A stretch of DNA of 64,000 bases, taken from Macquaria australasica (lineage: Eukaryota > Chordata > Actinopteri > Centrarchiformes > Percichthyidae). The DNA lies in contig SEMN01000560.1 in the NCBI GenBank assembly GCA_005408345.1, positions 43,501 through 107,500 of the forward strand, given 5' to 3'. The translations under genes were made by a program, and so were the position numbers. Every line of letters starts with the position of its first letter. The stretch's first letter is position 1. Under the pieces are notes generated by a model that was given only the letters and a program-made list of their open reading frames with translations, had not been told where the DNA came from and did no database searches. Of the stretch, positions 46,401 through 56,803 are shown piece after piece.

Positions 46401-49171
46401 AGGTCAGAGGTCGCCCGTCCTCCAGATCACCTGTTACTGTAAACGGCTCAGATGTTAGCATGCTAACGTTAGCTGACAACAGCTCCACCTGCAGTTAGCG
46501 GCTGTAAAGATTCAGTAACAGCTAGTTAGTGTTTAATTTAGTGACGATAAAACTGAGCCAACAGCTGCTGACCTTAGATCAGCTTAAAACTGATGATGTC
46601 ATCACCTGCTGCACTAACTCACCTTCTGCTTCAGTTTCATATTAAACCAGTCCTGATGATGATGATGATGACGACAGTGAGAGTCAGTACAGATCAGCAG
46701 CTGTACCTGATGTGAATCTACCTGGCAGACAGACAGGTCCTGACTGAGGCAGACAGAAAGGTCCTGACTGAGGCAGACAGACAGGTCCTGACTGAGGGCA
46801 GACAGACAGGTCCTGACTGAGGGCAGACAGAAAGGTCCTGACTGAGGCAGACAGACAGGTCCTGACAGGACTTTTGTTTCATGTCATCTGAACATGAAGA
46901 GACCCACAAGAAGTTTGCTTGAAATAAATAATAAAGTTAATAAAAGCTGCAGCAGCTGTGGATCTGCACTGACTTGAGTTGTGTGAACAATAAATAATAA
47001 AGTTAAAAAAGCTGCAGCAGCTGTGGATCTGCACTGACTTGAGTTGTGTGAACATCGTGGAGTTGAAGCAGCTGTTGCCTCCACATGTTCCTCTTTAATG
47101 ATGGTCTGATCTTCATCCCTCTGCTGCCTGTTAGGGTCTCAGCCCATCACAGCAGTCCAGTGTTTGACCTGTCGCCTGTCATGTGATCCAGCAGGACTCG
47201 GAGGTTGTGACGTCTCTGGGTAAAGGAGACTTCCAGCAGCAGGGCTCCAGGCACAGCGAGGCGTCCGACCACAGGACCTCTTCCTCTGGCCTGAAGAGGG
47301 AGCGTCTGGACCTGGAGGTGGAGGACGATCCCGACGATGGAGATTCGTTCTTTGACGACCCGCTGCCCAAACCACAGAAGACCTACGGCTGGTGAGGACG
47401 CCTGACCTTTCACCTTTCACTAAGCACACCTGAGGAAACCTGAGGGTTTTGCTGATAAAACATCTGATCTCATCTTACTGTAGTCGGCTGCCTCGCTGTG
47501 ATTGGATGAGTCTGAGTCGTGTGCTCTCTGCAGCTCTGCATTACACTTCACATTCATACAGAGTGAACAAGGAACAGTTCAACATGTAGTTCAAACCACG
47601 TCTGTTCAGAGCCCCAAAGTCCTGATGATGGCGTGTTTCCATCTTGTGTTTGTTGTAGTGTGTCTTTCTGTCCGTTACACCTGAAACCACAGTGATGACA
47701 GTAAAACAAGTCCAGTAGCAGCTGCTGCAGCAGACTGAACACTTCTTCATTCACCTAACACCTCAGGTTTCACAATAAAGGCCCATCACTGTCTGCACAG
47801 TACAGTGCTTTTATTGTGAAGTACATAGAGGAAGCGGTGAGTCTCAACATCAGCTCACAGGAGACCAGATGAGGCTGTCGAATGTGGATCAGTGCATCTT
47901 TAGTCTCGTCCTGTTGTTCCCTCTGTCTTACCTGTCCAGGTGTCTCACTCTCCCTACTTTTATCTTACAGTCCTTAACCTGTTGTGCATGTCTTCATGTC
48001 CATACTTTCTCTTAAATGTCTTTTTATCTCTATTGTACTTCCTGTTCTTGTCTCCTTATGTCCTTTCCTTGTCCTACCTGTCTCCCTGCATCCCCGCCTC
48101 ATCCTCCGTGCTCTTCTTCCTCTACCCGTCCTCTCTACCTGTCCTCCCTGCCTCTTCTCTACCTGTCCTCTCTACCTGTCCTCTACCCGTCCTCTCTACC
48201 TGTCCTCCCTGCTCTTCTTCCTCTACCTGTCCTCTCTACCTGTCCTCCCTGCCTTCCTCTACCTGTGTGTCCCCCCTCCTCACCCTGCAGTGTTGTCCCT
48301 CTGAGGGAGGAGTGTCTCTCTGGGCTGGTCGTGTCCCCCATGAGGCGAGGCAGAAGCCTCAGCGAGTGAGTCTGCACTGTCCTCAGATCAGTTAGACGAT
48401 TGATCTCTGCAGCTGAGTGCATGTTAAAGAGTGAGGGGACACTTTAGGACACAAAGTGAAACTGGACCAGACGAAGCCGAACCACAGCTTCACTCACACT
48501 CCTCAAACAAAACCAGCCTCACACTTTGTGAGTCTTTCCTGTCCAGTTACTGCTGGTGTGTGATGTCATCAGATGGTGTGTGATGTCATCAGGAGGCTGG
48601 GCCCGGAGCTGCTGACTGTTGATGGAAACTGTGTTTGACGTTGTGGGATCAGAGGAGAACAAGTGTCCATATCAGCGCGTCGTCCCAGAGAGACGTCCGT
48701 AACCCAGTCAGATCCCTGAGGCCGGCTGAGACCAGCTGAGGAGGCAGCTCTGGGCTTCTTCTCTCCTGGTGTCACATTCACAGACAACTAAAAGACTAAA
48801 GTGTCCTGAACGTCCAGAGTCACATGACCTGGACCCCGAGTTTAGATTAATCTGCATCAGATACTCTGCATGAGTGTGTGTCCTGGACTTCTGTCTTTGT
48901 GAGGACCAGTATGAGGTTTAGACCTCAGGTCAGAATTAGATTCAGGATGAGGGACTGGATTATACCAACCAGTGTCCTCAGAAGCATGGAAGTACAAATA
49001 CGAGTGTGTCGTTGTCTCTTCACTCTCTCTCTCTGTCTGTCTCTCTGTCTGTCTCTCTGTCTGTCTGTCTGTCTGGTCTCAGCTTGTCTGTCCTGGCTGC
49101 TGACTCAGAGTGCGAGCGAGATGACCCTCTCTCTGAACTGACCTCTGAGCTGAGGTGAGCTACAGGTGGAC

Positions 49172-49231
<60 letters not shown>

Positions 49232-49322
49232 GTCTCTGTCTGTCTGTCTCTCTGTCTGTCTCTCTGTCTCTGTCTGTCTGTCTCTCTGTCTGTCTCTCTG
49301 TCTCTGTCTGTCTGTCTCTCTG

Positions 49323-49354
<32 letters not shown>

Positions 49355-51360
49355 TCTTTCTCTCTCCTGTGGAACCAGTCTTTGTATTGATTAGTATTGA
49401 TTGTTTTTAGTGACAGTGAACCAAACTTAAAGGAGATTTAGACGAATTAAAACGTGCCGACAAAGAACCGACCAGGGACTGTTTGTTTTTTCAAAAGCAA
49501 AGACAACTAGAGGAAATTAGTTACTTCCCTGATATCTATCTCTGCTGCAGAAGTTGCCTGAGAATCCTCCTGTTTCTACCTGTTCTTCAGTATCACAGTG
49601 ATCCAGTGACAGCTGTCGGTACATCCGTGGTCCACTGCAGACAGGAGCTGCTGACAGCTCATTCACACCTCTTACTGAGCAAAGATAATCAATATATTGG
49701 TATTAAATGTCCTTTAATAGAGTCCTGTTTGATCCTCAGTTGACTGTGTGCTGTTTGTATCCCAGGAAGGTGGAGGCGTCCGGGCCCAGAGGGAGTCCAG
49801 CAGGGTCCCTGTCAGAGGCTCCGATACCAGGAGGAGGAGGAGGGGGAAGCAGCGTGTCGGAGCAGAGCCACAGCAGGAACGGTCAGTTCATCCAACACTA
49901 AAGTTGCTAACGTGTAGGAGTTTTCACATCGGCCCCTACAGGCTGCAGACGTCCTCCTCTGGAGAGCAGGACTCCACAGCAATCACAAGTGTTTTTTCTT
50001 CCTGCAGGAGCGTCGGGCTCCAGAGAGAGGGACATCAGAGACTCGAAGACCCTGAATGATAAAACCGGATCTCTGCATTTAGGTAGGATTCAGACCTGGT
50101 CCAGGATCTGTCCCTCTGCAGGGAGGAAACGTGTCCCTGTTGGTTCTCTGCTGTTCACATCGTCCAGTATTTGGGCTGGGTGGTAATTGGGGGGGTGAGA
50201 CGTAGTGATGCTTGTTAAAGACTCGAAACATGAAACTGGAAACATGATGCTGCCTGTTTCAGTAAACTCTGAACTCTGTTTTACAGACGACGACGTTGAA
50301 TACGACGATGACTTCAACAGGTGAGACCAGGTTTCTTTAACTCTCAGATCCAACATCATACCTGTGCAGCATCCAGTGAGTCTGCTCAGACTCAGGATGT
50401 CACTGTCTGCCCAAAGGCTCAATCACAGCAGCAGGTACAACAACAAAACCTGTTCTTTGACACACAAATTTATGACACGCTTCACGGAGCTGAGCTGCGA
50501 TTGGTCGGAGAGCCGGAGAGTCCAACATGGAGGAAGCTGTCGTAGCTCATTAGCTGTGATGCTAACGTGCAGTCTTATTGCAGTAGAAAGTGCTGCTCAG
50601 CAGACAGGAGGACATGATGCTGAAACAGCTGTTTAATCACAATACAGTTTATTTAGACGACTTGTCAAAATCAGCACTTACAAACACACAAATTCCCACA
50701 TATATACATTCATATATAAACTCTTTAGAGGAAACAGACTGATGCTGGGAAATTCCTGGCTAGCATGTTAGCAGTTAGCTTTTAAGAGCAGGAACCATTT
50801 TAAAAACTCGCCGTGGTGTTGCGTTTGAGGACGCCCAGGAATCTGTAATGCTCCAGTGGAGAGAGCTGCACTGACACGTTGTTCAGTCAGAAAGGTTTTT
50901 GTAGAGAGAGACATTTAGTTCAGTCTCCACTCCTTCAAACAGACGGGGTTTCTGTTAACATCCCATAATAACATGTACACGTCCTCCTCACTGTGATAGT
51001 TTCTCTCTGCAGCAGGTTCGAGTGTCTGCAGGTAGATTTTAGAGACATGAACTGAAGTCTGGATGGAGAAGTGAAATGATGACGGTTGGTTTAATGTCTG
51101 TGTTCCAGCCACCGGTCAGATCTCTCCAAGAGCGAGCTCAGCATCGGTGAGGAGATCGAGGAGGTTTCCATCGAGGGACCCGACAACAGCGACAAGGTGA
51201 GCGGCCATCTAGGGGCGGGGTCTCTGGGTGCACTGTCTCTTTAAATTAACCACCTGTCTGTGTGTGTTCTGCTGTGCAGCTTGATGAAACCACTCAGGAC
51301 CTGAGTGTGTCTCAGCTCAGTCACAGTCACGGAGTCGACTACATGGAGGAGGTGGCCTGA
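34690..51360 (+). CDS. cep43: cep43 (FGFR1OP/FOP): centrosomal / ciliary-base protein, 20 coding exons
   Basis: Centrosome and centriolar-satellite protein needed for microtubule anchoring and ciliogenesis. Exons: 34690-34773, 38992-39045, 39131-39185, 39510-39598, 40334-40456, 40859-40885, 41430-41486, 41582-41652, 42238-42299, 42667-42728, 43981-44058, 44639-44692, 47195-47391, 48291-48365, 49083-49154, 49766-49881, 50008-50082, 50287-50320, 51109-51196, 51280-51360. They total 1554 nt, 517 residues plus stop, with all phases consistent. Matches to human CEP43 (399 residues): [77 protein letters not shown] (TOF/LisH region), [33 protein letters not shown] [16 protein letters not shown]. The extra length comes mainly from exons 7-10 (EF-hand-like part) and the repetitive linker. 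The exon 1 donor is weak. Confidence 0.94.
34960..35055. repeat. 21 bp tandem repeat, four copies
   Basis: TAGCTGTTAGCTTTAACTAGC repeated about four times in cep43 intron 1. The unit is AT/GC balanced and itself partly palindromic (CTAGCTAG). Confidence 0.9.
35184..36084. repeat. 18 bp-unit minisatellite in cep43 intron 1
   Basis: About 900 bp made of two interchanging 18-19 bp modules, CCTGGATCCACCTGGA and CTGGTCTCTGCCTGGA types, some 45-50 modules. Because the modules are about a multiple of three and lack stops, the minus strand has several long frames rich in Gly-Pro-Ser-Arg-Gln. These are repeat artefacts. Confidence 0.95.
36190..36515. repeat. Teleost interspersed repeat copy beside the hAT element
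   Basis: Near full-length copy with GTGGAAGAAGTACTCAGATCC, AAGTAAAAGTCCTGCATTC, CTGAAAAGTAACTAAAGCTG and GGAAATACTCAAG. It is the same family as at 28660-28830. Confidence 0.7.
36549..38870 (-). mobile_element. hAT-superfamily DNA transposon, complete but decayed
   Basis: 2322 bp element in cep43 intron 1. Ends: CAGGGGCGTCAAACTCAAA at the left; reading in from the right, CACATATGTCAAACTCAAAA, sharing GTCAAACTCAAA. It is flanked by an 8 bp target duplication GACTAGAT (36541-36548) and GACTAGAG (38871-38878), one mismatch. The transposase region on the minus strand is broken (separate entry). Confidence 0.92.
37006..38630 (-). pseudogene. Decayed hAT transposase (BED finger, GTF2IRD2/ZBED-like type)
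   Basis: Start ATG at 38630-38628 ([11 protein letters not shown]). A zinc-finger stretch with [25 protein letters not shown] lies in 38400-38560 in a different frame. The catalytic body runs to 37006 ([59 protein letters not shown]). Lesions seen: a frameshift soon after the start (near 38596), another near 38385, an in-frame TAG at about 38149-38151, and a probable frameshift near 37100 that displaces the C-terminal dimerisation region. It is therefore inactive. The resemblance is to the SPIN/Charlie-like hAT group that also gave rise to domesticated vertebrate genes. Confidence 0.88.
41430..42728 (+). CDS. cep43: cep43 exons 7-10: EF-hand-like segment
   Basis: Four small exons with compatible phases encode [52 protein letters not shown] and [19 protein letters not shown]. 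The twelve residues from D162 to D173 ([12 protein letters not shown]) fit an EF-hand loop: D at 1, D at 3, S at 5, G at 6, V at 8, acidic at 12. The loop is flanked by a helix rich in K/F before it and L/F after it. The intron falls inside the loop. The human canonical protein, as I recall it, lacks this stretch, so these exons may be fish-specific or alternatively used. Confidence 0.8.
42353..42592. mobile_element. Internally deleted Tc1-like element
   Basis: 240 bp in a cep43 intron with inverted ends: CATGGACAAAAGTATGTGG at the left; reading in from the right, CATATGGCCAAAAGTATGTGG. The interior keeps the teleost Tc1-type stretch GTTCCAGTTCATCCCAGAGG. No coding capacity. Confidence 0.75.
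43024..43408 (+). mobile_element. Truncated Tc1/mariner element, 5' end
   Basis: Begins TACACTGCTCAAAAAAT, a common teleost Tc1-like terminus. It runs into the start of a transposase-like reading frame ([25 protein letters not shown], a helix-turn-helix start) and then stops abruptly in a GATA/(TA)n repeat at 43409-43456. The 3' half and second inverted repeat are missing. Confidence 0.75.
43409..43456. repeat. (GATA)/(TA)n microsatellite
   Basis: GATAGATAGAGAG then about 35 bp of TA, at the broken edge of the Tc1-like fragment. Confidence 0.9.
43625..43850. repeat. Teleost interspersed repeat, copy A
   Basis: Contains GCGCCACCATCAGGTCGACATG (43681-43702), ACTACAGACGTTCCCATCAGC and GTTAGCATGCTAACACGCTAAG (43789-43810). 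It is homologous in inverted orientation to 54118-54405. Confidence 0.7.
44270..44425. repeat. Probable retroelement-derived repeat
   Basis: TGTGCCTCAAAGGTCTTTATAATG (44310-44333), CATACGACACCTTTTGTCC and CAGGTAAGGGAAAACCC are shared with a common teleost repeat 3' region. Family not assigned. Confidence 0.4.
45950..45970 (+). promoter_or_regulatory. ISRE-like motif in a cep43 intron
   Basis: CGAAACTGAAACC matches the interferon-stimulated response element core GAAANNGAAAC. Isolated motif; no supporting evidence of activity. Confidence 0.25.
46043..46572. repeat. 530 bp inverted repeat, arm B (cep43 intron 12)
   Basis: Reverse complement of 31184-31713, the same length to the base, with sharp ends. 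It lies between cep43 exons 44639-44692 and 47195-47391. No target duplication or terminal inverted repeat was found for either arm. Confidence 0.9.
46725..47056. repeat. Two adjacent tandem repeats in cep43 intron 12
   Basis: 46725-46869: about six 25-26 bp units of GGTCCTGACTGAGGCAGACA with 1 bp length variants. 46923-47056: a roughly 66 bp unit (containing GCTGCAGCAGCTGTGGATCT) present twice, nearly identical. Confidence 0.85.
48078..48290. repeat. CCTCTCTACCTGTCCT-type tandem repeat before cep43 exon 14
   Basis: Pyrimidine-rich tandem repeat with TACCTGTCCTCCCTGC modules, running into the acceptor at 48290. It effectively provides a very long polypyrimidine tract. Confidence 0.8.
49025..49370. 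repeat. (TCTG)/(TC)n arrays around cep43 exon 15
   Basis: TCTCTCTGTCTGTCTC arrays at 49025-49076 (just before exon 49083-49154) and 49173-49366 (just after it). Confidence 0.9.
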
Positions 51361-51446
51361 CCTTCCCAGCATCCAACACTCCTGGCTTTCCCATCATGCC
51401 CCTCTTTGTATCGTCAATATTTAAGTCTGTACAGTTTCAATCGGCA

Positions 51447-51452
51447 AATAAA
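51447..51452 (+). terminator. cep43: cep43 polyadenylation signal
   Basis: AATAAA 87 bases after the stop codon, followed by a T/G-rich stretch (CTCTCTGGTGTCTTC). This implies a very short 3' UTR. Confidence 0.75.
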
Positions 51453-54117
51453 AGCAGAGTTCTTTCACTCTCTGGTGTCTTCACTCATCTGCATTCAAGT
51501 GTCACTTTGTTTGAGCGCTGGAGGATGTTTGAAGCCTGTTCAGCTCCAGAGGCCGTCCTGTGGGAGCCCAGGTGTGTGCAGGTGTTTCACAACAGCAAAA
51601 ACAGTTTGGTCGTCACGGTGACATCCTGCAGTAGCTTGAGGAGTATTTCAGCTTAGCAACCACCCTGAACACCGTAGCAATATTTTACTAATCCAGCTGG
51701 AAGTGTAGGACACCACCCAGCAACAGCCACTTTACTGTAGCTTGGCTGCTGATTGGCCGGCTCACCAGCAGGGTCGGCAGGTGGAGCTTCATGCAGGAGA
51801 GTAAAGTACTTTAAAACACTGATCGCTGCACTTTGTCCTTCTCTGAGTCATAACTGCGTCAGAGCAGACCTGAAACTCATGTTGAATCATTCAGTGAGAC
51901 TTCTCATTATCTCTGATGTCCAGAGAGAACAAAGAGCTGTTCTTCAGCATCACAGTGATCAGTGACGGTTGATCCACTGCAGACAGGAGCTGCTGATGGA
52001 CTCTGATACAGAGATGCAGCCTGCTAAATGTTAAATGCAAAACTAAAGGATGAGTCTAAAATAAAAAAATCTAAATGCAGAAGGAATAAACAGTTAATTT
52101 CATATTTATTCACATTTTAGTCAAATTGGCAACATTAAAGTCTGCTGAATCAGCTGTTTACAGAATAACACCTGCAGCGACTTCACAAACTGAACACACA
52201 CACACACACACTGGTTTTCAGCAGTTATTAATGTTTTGTCTTTAAAGAACAGTTTGAGCGGAACACGAGATGTCTGACATGATGACGAGAGAGGAGGAAG
52301 AGGAAGATGAATCTGAGGTTTCAGAAACACACATTTCCCTTTTATCAGCAGTGTTTTCAGTGTGTGATCGATGTCGTGCAGCTGTCACCTCCTCACCATC
52401 ATCATCACCACCTGTACGAGTGAGCAGAGCAGCAGCCTGTGAGTTCTGCTTTTTATTCTCGTTTTCTTTTCACTTTTCACGTTTCTTCTTCTTTTGTCCT
52501 TTTGGTCAAATGTTCTCTCTTCCAGCAAAACCTCCGTCTGCATGACGAGCCACTTCTCATTTTTCTCTCTTTCACGTTTCACTGTGGGGAATATTTCTCT
52601 TTTTGTTTCTTGTAAAGTTTCTTGTGTTGAGTGGAGGTGAACAGGTGAGAGTCAGGAGGAGCAGAGGAGTTGATCTGGAGACAGTGAACTCGTAGAAGTG
52701 GTTTAGATTTGTGTGTTTGCTGCAGACAGACAGAAATGTATTGATCAGCTGCTTCGTGACACATGATGTAACCTGTCAGATAACATCAGTCCTCCTACAG
52801 ACTCACTTTATCTTGAAAATCAGCAGGATGTGAAGTTTAAAAAGATGATGTATTCTCTTCAAGTCAGCTGGCAGCAACAAAGCACAGATTAAAATCATCA
52901 GAGCAGCAACGTGAATAAACTGAACACCTGCTGCGTTCAGAGTCATTAACAGAGAAACTACAAAACAAACTGAGTTAACAGCAGTTTTAATCACAGTAAT
53001 ATTAAATCTCTTCTTCCTGCATAAACTTCAAACTGGAGCGTTTCATCAGAGCCGGTACTGAAGTATAATTTGGAGGTACTTGTACTTCACTTGAGTATTT
53101 CCATGTTTTGCTTCTTTATACTTTCAGCTGACAGGCGTGGTTACTGCTTACTGTTCAAATGAACATTTAATGAAATTAAAGACCTTGTTAACAGGGTTCA
53201 TAAAGAGTCTTTAAAGTTTGGAAAATGCTTAATTTGAATCATTATGTTTTCGAGGTTTGGAATATGCTTGAATTCGAATATACTCCTTGAAAAATAGTCT
53301 GGTGTTTCCTCACTCATAGAAACCAAATTAATGTTTGAAATGAAACGATCCCGTCGTCATGTTTGTTTGTCGTCTCCTGGAATCTATAGTAACTGTTAAA
53401 GGCTTCGAGAGTCTGGAAATGTTTGGTTTAGGTGCCTTGAAAGTGCTTGAATTTTACTCTTATAAAGCTGTACGAAGCCTGTGTTAAAGCTAAAATGGCT
53501 GCCGAACCTTTCAGGTTGAGCCTCAGTGTGTAGTTGTGTTTGTACTTTTACTTCAGGATGCGAATACTTGTGCGTACGGTCGGTGGGTCGTGTTCAGTAA
53601 AGTGTGTGTGCAGATAAATCCAGTAAATACTGAGTCCCAGCCTCAGCTGGTTTAAGAAAGTCCTGTGATTTACAGGAAGTCCTTAAACATAAAAACATCT
53701 GTGCCTGTCAGCTGAACAAACACCTGTACAGGTGATCATGTGACCTGATCTTTCTCCTCCAGAGGATCCAGACAGCTCGCTGTCAGAGACGAACTTTATT
53801 TTCCACATGAAGGAAAATGAAAAGGCAGCGCTGCTTCAGACCCCAGAGAGTCTGCAGTTTGACTTCAGGTGACATTTGAAATAAGGGAAGTCAGAGAGGA
53901 CAAACTGAGCTGCTCTTTGCATCTCGTCCAGCAAGCAGAAGTACAGAGCATGAACATGAGGCGTTTGAGGAACTCGTAGCTTATTTCTGCAGTCTGACGG
54001 GAGAGAACAAACTGGCCTGTTTCCCCCTCAGTCTTTACTGTCAGGAACAGCTGAGTGAATGCACGATTTCCCATTTTTATGTTGTGCCATTGAACTAGCT
54101 GAGGCACGAGAGTCTGC

Positions 54118-54405
54118 AGCCATGCTAACGTGCTAACATGCTGATGTTCACCATCTTAGCTTAGCCTGTTAGCATGCTAGCATTAGCTAGTTAGCAGTGA
54201 ACACAGAGCAGCTGAGGCTGATGGGAACGTCTGTAGTTCTGCAGGTGTTTGGTCACATTAACACGTTGACCTGATGGTGGCACCAGATGGAAGACAGAGG
54301 ATCAATAAAGTTCTTACAGTTCATCCTGAGGGAACATGATCACAATCCATCCCATAATAGCTGTTGAGATGTTGCTCCCAAAACTTCTGGACTGAAATCT
54401 CCAGG
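54118..54405. repeat. Teleost interspersed repeat, copy B
   Basis: Has GCTGAGGCTGATGGGAACGTC (54209-54229), GACCTGATGGTGGC, TTCATCCTGAGGGAACATGA and CAATCCATCCCATAATAGCTG (54343-54363). Inverted relative to 43625-43850. Confidence 0.7.
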
Positions 54406-54448
54406 ACACAGGACCAGGTGTCATGGAGAAAATGGCCGCTGTACAGGC

Positions 54449-54510
54449 CAGACTATTTCCTGGCTCTGAGCGCTCCAGGAAGTTACTGTGTCCGACCAAG
54501 AAATAGTCTG
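54449..54510. repeat. Short hairpin with 11 bp arms
   Basis: CAGACTATTTC (54449-54459) and GAAATAGTCTG (54500-54510) are exact inverted copies around a 40 bp loop that includes GAGCGCTC. It follows directly on the interspersed repeat and is probably part of a transposon end. Confidence 0.6.
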
Positions 54511-56784
54511 TGTAGAAGCAGGTTCAGGTCCCTCCAAACACAGAGACCTGGTTCTGACTGCTGAAGCTTCAGCTCTGAACGGATCCTTTAAATAAAATGT
54601 GGAAAAGTCCAATTTTAATCTGAATCTGATGACAGACTGTTGTTTGTCAGTTCAGTCTGATCAGACCAGCAGATTAACATAATCAATAATGAATTAGTGT
54701 TAAACTCTTAATAAAACCACATTAACTCGACGTGTGAACAGATGATTTATATGTATTATATAGATATGACGTATTGATTGATCGGCTCTCGTGCAGCTTC
54801 AGTTTCTTAGCGAGTGCAATAAGGAGCTGTTAATGTGACTTTAAACATTGTCTTTATCGTCTGACTAGAGGAAGTGAAGAGATTGACATCATGAAGTCAG
54901 TGTGAATCTCTGGTTTCAGCTGAATGACGCGGTCACTTTAATCTTTTATCTAAACAGGTTTTACTCAAACTGGCCGTGATTATTTTTCCTTATTAATTTT
55001 TATTATTATTCCTTGTTGTTTCCTCCACTGATCTGAAATCATGAAACTCTCCCTAAAACCTGAAGTATCGTGTTGAGCAGCGAGAACAAAGCCGTGACGC
55101 TGCGGCTGATCTGAGATACCACACATTTCATATGAACTGGGTCACTCATGGTTTCACACTGAACTGACCTCTTTTTCTGCAAACTTCCTCTCAGCGTTCA
55201 GACACCTGAGAACAAACACCTTCACCCGCTCAGCACCTCCATCAACCACAACTGGAACACTGATACCAGCAGAACAAACTCCAAACCTCCACCAATCAGA
55301 CACCGAGACATCTGTGCCAGTTTTATTTCATTTAAATATCTCGTGTACGTTTCTTTATTGTTCAATAAAACCTGGAGAAGGTCAAAGTGAAGAACAGTCA
55401 TTCCGTCCCGTAAAGTATGTCACAATGTTTCTGATCAGCATTAAGGGATATTCTGACTTTAATCGTTTTAGTTTCAGATGTTTAAATCTTTTAAATGAAG
55501 CTGCGAGTCAAACGCTCTGCTTTCTTCTAAAGTTAGCAAAGCAACATGTTTTTGTTTGGTGTCGTCAGTCTGAGCTGAGAGCTGCAGAACTCACTCTTTA
55601 TATTTCAGAAGTGTCTGATGATTAGTTGTTAAAAGACACACACACGACCTATTCAGCATGAATAAAGTCACACATTAGTGTGGTTCTTCTTAATGTTCAC
55701 ATTAAACACATTATGAAGTTCTTTGATACACACATTATCATACAAAATGATAACAAATCCAGTTTTCATACTACAGAAAAGATCGAGCCAACATGTCATT
55801 TATAACCTCACAGATTTAGACTCATGTATAAAGCAAAAAATGAGTCGGTGTGAACTCACTTCACAAAAACAAAGATTAGAAGAGTTAAAGGAGTTCATGT
55901 GTGGAGCAGCATGTGTAATACACTAAACAGATTTTAAAAAATATTTAAACATAAGATGATTAACAATATAAATCTGAGGTATTTGTACTTTGTTTGGGAC
56001 TTTTGGATTTATATAATATATAATATATATATAATATAGGTGTATGTTCTCAGTGTTTGAATCTAAAGGGATCTGTACAGAATAATGAATGTATAAAGGT
56101 GTAATAAGCTGCACCTTTTCAGTTGCTTTGATTTGATTTATCACAGTTTATTTATTTTACATTTGAATTTTACATGTGTATTTGATTTGTATAAGCTGAA
56201 AATGACTGAAATAAACAAAACTAAGCATTAATTATAAAATGTGCAGTAATTATTATATTAGCTATGCTCTGAAATATAATAATAAATAATAATAATAATA
56301 AAAATAATATTGAAAACTTCAAATGCTATTTGTGGGGAAATCCAACATTTAAAATATGGTGAAAATACATTTAAAATACAGTCAGAAATACAGTGACCAT
56401 ACAGAGAACTACTGTGACAGCTAACTGACAGCTAGCCACCTCAGTTAGCAACCAGACAAACAGTTAACACCGTTTCTTTAAAAGACACATTTGTACTATG
56501 GACTTCTGTCTGTGTCTCTGTCGTGGAGCAACATCCATCAGCTGGTTAGCTTAGCTTAGCTTAGCATACATATTACATGAGACCAAACAATCGGTGCCGC
56601 TTTTCTCCATTTTACCTGCACAAAACAGTCCTTTAGTAAATAAGAACAAATCAGTTTGACTGTCTAAACAGGGCTGCGAATCTTCAGGAAAGATCCTCTT
56701 TAACCTTGTGGGTCGTGTCTTCATGCATCATTACTACAGTGAGTCCATCACATCACAGTTTAATGTTCTGTCTCCGCTCTGTCT

Positions 56785-56794
56785 TTCTTTACAG
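56785..56794 (+). promoter_or_regulatory. ccr6: 3' splice site in ccr6 5' UTR
   Basis: TTCTTTACAG preceded by a pyrimidine-rich run, ten bases before the start codon. This indicates an upstream untranslated exon not located here. Confidence 0.6.
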
Positions 56795-56803
56795 TAGAAG
56801 AAG

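Larger units (their letters stand above)
51476..56790. other. Intergenic cep43-ccr6 region
   Basis: 5.3 kb without a recognised gene. It contains interspersed repeats (53050-53140, 54118-54405), a short hairpin (54449-54510), AT-rich DNA at 55900-56350 and the presumed ccr6 promoter and 5' noncoding exon. A stretch at 51937-52000 resembles 49574-49660 in the last part of cep43 (CACAGTGATC, CCACTGCAGACAGGAGCTGCTGA, seen at both places). Confidence 0.5.

Noticed and set aside
53750..53880. Exon-like stretch with a CTCCTCCAG acceptor
   Set aside because: No donor, no match to cep43 or ccr6, and it lies beyond the cep43 poly(A) signal.
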